DNA from: Bacillus sp. FJAT-26390
GTDB taxonomy: Bacteria; Bacillota; Bacilli; Paenibacillales; Paenibacillaceae
Reading direction: 5' to 3'
DNA length: 64,000 bases
NCBI RefSeq assembly: GCF_001682865.1
Contig: NZ_MAQX01000011.1
Span: forward strand, 471,692 to 535,691
Shown: one piece after another, positions 58,838 through 64,000 of the stretch
How positions within the stretch are numbered: the stretch's first letter is position 1
Layout: each line of letters opens with the position of its first letter
Position numbers and translations under genes: made by a program
The notes under the pieces: generated by a model
Told to the model about the DNA's origin: nothing
Databases searched by the model: none
What the model saw: only the letters and a program-made list of their open reading frames with translations

Positions 58838-59245
58838 TTATATAATTCCTCCCCCGTCCCCGCATATTGTAGCTCCGCAGTAGCGAAAGCTTTGATACAC
58901 GATCAGACCATAGTCCATAAGTAATTTAATATTTTGCTCGATCCGGATAGCGTCGAGATTGTCGAAGCCTTTTCCAAGCGCCCAAACCTTTTTAGCCTGG
59001 TAGTCCGGCGGCGTGAGGAACGACAGCCGCATCGTATCAATGTTATTCTCGATACGGTTGATGCTGGTCAGCGTATCGACATAGGTTTGAGTCCGATTAG
59101 TGACCGACGTAAGTGCGGGTATTGTATACTGGATGCTGTTCAAATACGAAACAACCTCGACAATATTATTTTCAATGCGGTTCCAATCTGCTGCATTGAT
59201 TCTGTCCGAGCTAGCCCAATCCAGTTTAGGAGCAATCCACGCCAT
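58838..59245 (-). CDS. Tail-associated hypothetical protein
   Basis: 135 residues; starts MAWIAPKLDWASSDRINAAD. Helical repeats with RIENNI twice (INAADWNRIENNI and SINRIENNIDTM) point to an internal duplication. Commonly found after baseplate genes. Its start overlaps the preceding gene's stop. Confidence 0.6.
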   Translation of the reverse strand: MAWIAPKLDWASSDRINAADWNRIENNIVEVVSYLNSIQYTIPALTSVTNRTQTYVDTLTSINRIENNIDTMRLSFLTPPDYQAKKVWALGKGFDNLDAIRIEQNIKLLMDYGLIVYQSFRYCGATICGDGGGII

Positions 59246-60816
59246 TAGTTCACCGCTCCTTTTGCCTCTGTGCGAGCCTGCAAATACCCCTCGTAATCGA
59301 TTTCCGTTTTGGTTATCATCGCCGTCATGCTGCTGCCGTAGCTGTTTTCAATGGATATCACGTCACCCAGTTCATACGATGGGTCTCCCCGCCAATTCGC
59401 TGAATACTTGGCTCTGTACTGCCTCTGTGCAAGAATCCAATTTGCGACCGTTAAAGCAGCGGCGGACGAATTGATCAAAGTATTCTCTTCTAGCTTGAGA
59501 ACTTCGCCGCTGTCCACACCTGCCGCCGTGACTGTCGATGTGCCGGACGTTTCAAGGGTAGTCCAATAATTAACATCCACACGCTTCACAACGCCCTCTA
59601 GCTCAATCTTAGGCTCCGTGTACATGTTATCGAAATCAAGACCAGCAGCCGGAGCACTGAACGCCACCCGCTTGAGCGTGATTACATTGTCGCGGGTTAC
59701 GAATATATTGCAGCAACCAGCGATAGCAACCATTTGAATAATCGTTCGACAATCCGTTTTCTTAACTAATCCGCTGGTCATGACGCTGTTCAATGCCGGG
59801 TCAATACTAAAGTTTTTAATGCCACAGTAATTGAAAACCAATATAGCTACTTGCGCGAGGGTCGCCGTTGAAGGGACTAAACTTTCCATGAAATAGTTAG
59901 CCATCAAGTCAAGGTTTGTCCGAGCTGTAAACGACGCTAGCAATGAACCTTCCTCAGATGCCCACTCAGAGAGCAAGTAACGACCAACAGGCACGAACTC
60001 GAATATGTTTGGCGCGACCTCGAAGCCGATCTCGGCAACGACCTCTTGCCGCTGCTGCAAGTACTTCACATATCCGGCTGGGTTTAAAATATTGAAAACG
60101 CGGTCGCTATTATCAACAGAGAAACGGAACTCAGGAGAAGGAAGCGCCCCGCTCGTCATGTCCATCTCTTCGACCATGTTTAATCGAATAATCTCGTTGT
60201 CCGTGTACAATCTCACGTAACCAAAATCAACCTCAAGCACCCGCGCCCGGCGATTGCCTACACTCCATTTGTTGATTGTGACGATTATCTTTTTGTAGTT
60301 ATCAAACGGGCCGAACAAGGGGTACAGGGCCAACGTATTTCCTGTAACGTCAACGCTTTTGATTAGCGCGTTCGCGGCGTTATAGGTGCTTATGTTGAAG
60401 TCGGTCGCGTACTCATTGTTAAACTGGTCAAACGTCACCGTAATGCCAGCGCTTGAGTGCAGCCCACCGAATGTTATGGCTATCGTTCGAGCTGGCGAGA
60501 ATACGCCATCCGCTCCGCATAAGGCATTGGAAACATAACCCGTTTCGCCATTGTTGGCAGGCAGTGCGTCCGGGAAGGAGAATGTACCGTCAAGTCGGAA
60601 GCGATCCTGCTCAAGCGTGGCAAGATTGTAAGAGGCGATTCGCTTCTTATTTATTACTTGTGCCTTTTGGCTCAAATTGGCATGCTCTGTCGTTACCGTG
60701 TTATCAATGACGTCAGCAACGGCGGATACGTCGGAAATGTCGAACATGACGCGAGCGGTAGCGTTGCGAGTGGATGCATAGCCCGCATCTTTGAAAGCCT
60801 GTGATGTTGGGTACAT
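59245..60816 (-). CDS. Tail/baseplate hub structural protein
   Basis: A protein of 523 residues, beta-rich, with a middle region (VSVDNSDRVFNILNP-like to RYLLSEWASEEG) that resembles tail-associated hub proteins of siphoviruses. No lytic domain is seen. Position after the tape measure supports a baseplate role. Confidence 0.65.
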   Translation of the reverse strand: MYPTSQAFKDAGYASTRNATARVMFDISDVSAVADVIDNTVTTEHANLSQKAQVINKKRIASYNLATLEQDRFRLDGTFSFPDALPANNGETGYVSNALCGADGVFSPARTIAITFGGLHSSAGITVTFDQFNNEYATDFNISTYNAANALIKSVDVTGNTLALYPLFGPFDNYKKIIVTINKWSVGNRRARVLEVDFGYVRLYTDNEIIRLNMVEEMDMTSGALPSPEFRFSVDNSDRVFNILNPAGYVKYLQQRQEVVAEIGFEVAPNIFEFVPVGRYLLSEWASEEGSLLASFTARTNLDLMANYFMESLVPSTATLAQVAILVFNYCGIKNFSIDPALNSVMTSGLVKKTDCRTIIQMVAIAGCCNIFVTRDNVITLKRVAFSAPAAGLDFDNMYTEPKIELEGVVKRVDVNYWTTLETSGTSTVTAAGVDSGEVLKLEENTLINSSAAALTVANWILAQRQYRAKYSANWRGDPSYELGDVISIENSYGSSMTAMITKTEIDYEGYLQARTEAKGAVN

Positions 60817-60824
60817 GCGCCCGC

Positions 60825-61175
60825 CTACCTTTCGATGATGTTAAATTTCAAATCCTTGTATCTCATGGTGCCGTTGATGAAACTTAAGGCCGGGGCCGAA
60901 ACATCGCCCCGGTAAAACTCCGCAGTTCTGAACGCGCCTGTCTGCGGCTCGAAGTACGTCGCCTCGAAGAAATTAACCTTGACCGCTGTCAGAACTTGAG
61001 AGGCTTGCGCTTGTGTCAAATAAACCCATGTAAGGTCAATCTTATCTTTCGTTGCTATAAGCTCCTTGAGCATCTTTCCACGCGCATTCCGTTCGGCTTT
61101 AACGATATCCTGCTTGCTGACTGTGTAATCCGCAGGGGTCGGCAAATCAACCCCGTTAATACTTAGCAGAGCCAC
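60825..61175 (-). CDS. DUF6711-like phage tail protein
   Basis: 116 residues: LLSINGVDLPTPADYTVSKQ, DKIDLTWVYLTQAQASQVL and FRTAEFYRGDVSAPALSF. This matches the small structural DUF6711 type. It lies between tape measure and baseplate genes. Confidence 0.65.
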   Translation of the reverse strand: MALLSINGVDLPTPADYTVSKQDIVKAERNARGKMLKELIATKDKIDLTWVYLTQAQASQVLTAVKVNFFEATYFEPQTGAFRTAEFYRGDVSAPALSFINGTMRYKDLKFNIIER

Positions 61176-61187
61176 GCCAACCCCTCC

Positions 61188-63812
61188 TTATGTTGTTTTG
61201 ATCATAGAACCGCCTAGTCGACTGCTCTCGTTGCTGGTGTATTTTGCGGAAGCTCTAGCAAGCGCAACGCCGTCGAGATAAATGTTACTTCCTTCGCCTC
61301 TGTTTTGGCCTTGACCCATTGTTATGGCAGTCATTACAGCCGTGCCGAGAGCCGAAGCCACCTTGTCGACGAACGAAGTATTTTCAAGAGGCATGACCAA
61401 TTCACTTCCTGCCTCGCCTGCGATGAAGTTACCCATGTTCGTTGTGCCTTTAGTGATGCCGCCGCGTGCCAGTTTCGGAAGTGTCGGCAATTTAATACCA
61501 ACTTCCCCGCCTCCTAGTGCCTTCGGAAGTTTGATCGTTGACAAAGAACTGATCGATTCAAGAACTTTATTAACCATATCAATGACATCATTGAGCGGTT
61601 TTTTAATAACTGTAGCGAACGAGTTTGCAGCCGTTTCGACAGCGGAGGTTATTCCCTTCCACATGTCTTTAGTGCCTTCTTTCAAATTGCGCCAAACATT
61701 CATAACAGTCTCAATAATTCCGCTGAAATCAAACGAAACGATACCGTTCCATAGTTCGGATACTGTAGCCTTAATGCTTTCCCACTCGACCCGCGTTGCC
61801 TCCTTAACACCATTCCATGTATTCGCGACCATATTCAACATGGAATCCCACGAGACAGCAGTAGCGAAGGTGTTCCACTTGTCAGAAACGGATTGAACAA
61901 TATCTCTCCATGCTGTGGTCGTACTCGTTTTAATAGATGCCCACGTGTTGGCGGTCACAGTTTTTATGCCGTCCCACTTGACGAAGGTTAGGAAGCTATC
62001 CCAAATGCCGGACACCGTCGTTTTGATGCTTTCCCACTCTTCACTAGTCTTCGTTTTAATTGCGCCCCAAACATTCGAAACAACTTCCTTGATGGAGTCC
62101 CATTTAACTCCAGTCTTGATACCTTCCCATACTTCGTTGATATTGGAACGCATCGCTTCCCAGTTTTCATTGGTATTGTCTTTCGTTTCTTTCATGCGGG
62201 ATGTGATCTTGTCTTTGATGTAATCAGCGAAGTCCGATACCTCTACCTTAGTCGGGTCGCCGTAGGCTTTGACGTCGGCCTTGAACTGCTGCCATACTTT
62301 CGTGAAATCTTCTTTAAGCTTCTTCATTGCGTCACCAAACGCGGGAAGGAGCATGTACGCTATACCGTTGAGCGTGTCATAAAAACCCTCGGCTATTAAC
62401 TCGACTCCTTGAAATGCTTTTTTGAAGTCACCTCTTAAAATACCGTCTAAAAGCTTGAGGGCGCCCGCGACCATGTCTATTTGTCCGCTCAAGAAAGTCA
62501 TGAACCCGGCGAACTGCGAAACAGTAGCATCTTTGAAAAGTTTGATTATATTGCCTAGAAAGCCCTCAACCGCCTTATTGCCTTTCAATCCGCCGATAGC
62601 TTCTTTTAAGCTCTCAAACGACCTTTTGACCTCGTTTATCGCATCGACTGCCCGCTTTTTGTCTGCTTCTTTGAATAGGTCTTTGAAAGCTTCCCTCATA
62701 CGTTTCGCGACTTCCTCGGCTTTTTTAGCAGCCGCGTCCAAAACAGTATTAATGCCGCCGGGATCGGCACCCATTACATTCGGACCGCCGATGTCGCCCG
62801 CCGAACCAGCGCTTTCCTTATCGTCGCTGCCTGAATCCTCTTGGAGCGTGTGCACTTCATCGAAACCTTGCAAATTACTCGCTGCCTTCTTCGCCTTCTT
62901 CCCTGCCTTCTCGTAAGAGTCGCCAAGGCCATCCACCGAATCGATTACCGCCGGAGCTACACCAGCCTCTACCTTCATGCCAAATAGCCCGCGCATGAAG
63001 GCGGACACTTGTTTGAATACGGCCTCCACCGCTCGCGCCATCGTAGTTAGCAACGGTAAAACGGTATTGAGTATAGGCAGGAATGCTTCGCCTAAAGCAA
63101 GCTTTACGTCAGCTAGAGCAGCGACAAATCCACCTTTTAACAGTGCGGTGTTTTTTGCGATCTCCGTTCCGAAGTTGTTTGTCACCGAATCCAGTATGTG
63201 ATGATAGAGGATTGTTTTCTTCATACCCTCTGACATCGAATCCCACGGCTGATTGTTTGCCAGCTCTTTGTATGCTTTCGACTGCATGATAGCCGCAACC
63301 CGGACGTTTACGCCCAGCTCGTCCGCGCCGTCGGCTTCTTGGTTCATTGCCGATCTCATACGGTCTGAAATCTCAATCGAACTCATGCCCGTTTTGCTTC
63401 GTATGATTGCAGCTGCTTTGATTAATGACATTGTTTTTTGAAGCAAATCCTGGTCGGTTTTGGCGATGGATTTAAGCCGTAGCGAGTAGTTGTTAGCCAT
63501 GCCCGCGACTTCTAATTTGGAGAAGCCCATAGCGTCACCAACCGTGTTCTGCCATTTCTTAAAATCGTTCATGGAGTTACCCAGCGTATTGCTAATCGTC
63601 CCCATTAATGCCTCGAACTTAATAGCATCCTCGGAAGCGTCCGCGAAAACTCCGCCTAGCCCGATCCCCGCAAGCACGGTAGCTAGTCCAGCGAGTGAAG
63701 CTTTCATGCCGATTTTAAACTTGTCCAAATCGCTAGTAGCCCGCCTTAATTCCCTTCTCATTGCTGAGAAATCGGCACCAGCACGCACCATTAACTGCCT
63801 AACTAATGCCAC
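61188..63812 (-). CDS. Phage tail tape measure protein
   Basis: A protein of 874 residues. N-terminal tape-measure domain, several hydrophobic helices (about 40-60, 225-270). A Trp-rich repeated region (about 560-760) has about 5 units of the kind VVSNVWGAIKTKTSEEWESI, and C-terminal GGEVGIKLPTLPKLARGG leads to a tail-tip helix. It sets tail length. Start GTG 63812 with AAGGAGGAATATGC. Confidence 0.88.
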   Translation of the reverse strand: MALVRQLMVRAGADFSAMRRELRRATSDLDKFKIGMKASLAGLATVLAGIGLGGVFADASEDAIKFEALMGTISNTLGNSMNDFKKWQNTVGDAMGFSKLEVAGMANNYSLRLKSIAKTDQDLLQKTMSLIKAAAIIRSKTGMSSIEISDRMRSAMNQEADGADELGVNVRVAAIMQSKAYKELANNQPWDSMSEGMKKTILYHHILDSVTNNFGTEIAKNTALLKGGFVAALADVKLALGEAFLPILNTVLPLLTTMARAVEAVFKQVSAFMRGLFGMKVEAGVAPAVIDSVDGLGDSYEKAGKKAKKAASNLQGFDEVHTLQEDSGSDDKESAGSAGDIGGPNVMGADPGGINTVLDAAAKKAEEVAKRMREAFKDLFKEADKKRAVDAINEVKRSFESLKEAIGGLKGNKAVEGFLGNIIKLFKDATVSQFAGFMTFLSGQIDMVAGALKLLDGILRGDFKKAFQGVELIAEGFYDTLNGIAYMLLPAFGDAMKKLKEDFTKVWQQFKADVKAYGDPTKVEVSDFADYIKDKITSRMKETKDNTNENWEAMRSNINEVWEGIKTGVKWDSIKEVVSNVWGAIKTKTSEEWESIKTTVSGIWDSFLTFVKWDGIKTVTANTWASIKTSTTTAWRDIVQSVSDKWNTFATAVSWDSMLNMVANTWNGVKEATRVEWESIKATVSELWNGIVSFDFSGIIETVMNVWRNLKEGTKDMWKGITSAVETAANSFATVIKKPLNDVIDMVNKVLESISSLSTIKLPKALGGGEVGIKLPTLPKLARGGITKGTTNMGNFIAGEAGSELVMPLENTSFVDKVASALGTAVMTAITMGQGQNRGEGSNIYLDGVALARASAKYTSNESSRLGGSMIKTT

Positions 63813-63827
63813 GCATATTCCTCCTTT

Positions 63828-64000
63828 CTAGTAAACTGTCCCGCCAAGCTTTGCGTTTAGCGCCATTACCATAGCTTTCATTTCTTCCTCCGGCTGCGGC
63901 TCTTTCGGCTTCTTAGCGGTCGGTTCATCTTCACCGAGCTTGAAACCGAATGCTTCTTCGAAGGTTGGGAATTTCTTGAGTAACGGCAGCTTAGCGCCGA
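63828..64000 (-). CDS. Tail assembly chaperone, C-terminal fragment
   Basis: The minus-strand frame entering at 64000 reads KLPLLKKFPTFEEAFGFKLG, then an acidic/Lys-Pro stretch and ends MVMALNAKLGGTVY. Its position directly upstream of the tape measure gene is that of tail assembly chaperones, which are often made by programmed frameshift. The start is outside the window. Confidence 0.55.
   Translation of the reverse strand, partial: GAKLPLLKKFPTFEEAFGFKLGEDEPTAKKPKEPQPEEEMKAMVMALNAKLGGTVY

Overview
The window looks like a low-to-mid GC Gram-positive chromosome of the Paenibacillaceae (Paenibacillus or a close relative). This is inferred from YesM/YesN two-component genes beside a sugar ABC transporter, a Bacillus-type LipL, PTS genes with a GlcT-type antiterminator, a CcpA cre site and strong AGGAGG ribosome binding sites. 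No rRNA, tRNA or CRISPR array was found.

Positions 1 to about 34,000 are ordinary host chromosome. In order they hold a lipoate-transfer enzyme (lipL), a zinc alcohol/formaldehyde dehydrogenase, an AraC regulator, a PhoR/PhoP-like two-component pair, a bile-acid/sodium symporter family protein and a two-HD-domain protein. A minus-strand operon follows, transcribed from 16.6 kb down to 8.2 kb: solute-binding lipoprotein, two sugar permeases, YesM kinase, YesN regulator and NagZ beta-N-acetylglucosaminidase. Next are a SWIM protein plus SNF2 helicase operon, a CitA/Spo0B-type kinase, a TPR protein and a catalase. A complete amino-sugar PTS operon (short antiterminator, EIIA, NagE-type EIIBC, HPr, EI) is preceded by a promoter with a cre site and by a RAT/terminator. 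A second Spo0B-type kinase and a diguanylate cyclase close the host part. The ABC/NagZ operon and the NagE PTS operon both point to amino-sugar (GlcNAc) uptake.

Positions about 34,020 to 35,780 form a boundary zone. Two 130-bp direct repeats, each the 3' end and terminator of a LuxR-type regulator gene, bracket 1.5 kb that holds a retropepsin-like protease pair and a frameshifted membrane-protein pseudogene. The right-hand copy abuts a large serine recombinase and is the likely left attachment junction of a prophage.

From about 35,780 to the right edge lies a siphovirus-type prophage whose other end is outside the window. Almost all its genes read leftwards. From the right: tail chaperone fragment, tape measure, tail/baseplate proteins, pyocin-knob tail fibre, XkdX, holin and amidase. 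Then come a lipoprotein, two small membrane proteins, an FtsK-like ATPase, a replication-relaxation protein, the immunity region (repressor, Cro-like protein, operators) and the early operon. The early operon runs through an RsfA-like protein, SbcC-like ATPase, Bet/RecT annealing protein, MBL-fold hydrolase, an initiator with internal iterons, helicase loader, DnaB, RuvC-like resolvase, sigma factor, LexA-like DNA-binding protein, PP-loop enzyme, cytosine methyltransferase, ArpU regulator and integrase.

The most unusual observations are these: a 912-bp open frame fully inside the cytosine methyltransferase gene that encodes a second recognisable phage protein; the duplicated LuxR 3' end suggesting successive integrations at one site; a single-PRD antiterminator under RAT and cre control; an iteron origin inside the initiator gene; short direct repeats that delimit the methyltransferase cassette and recur in front of three phage genes.
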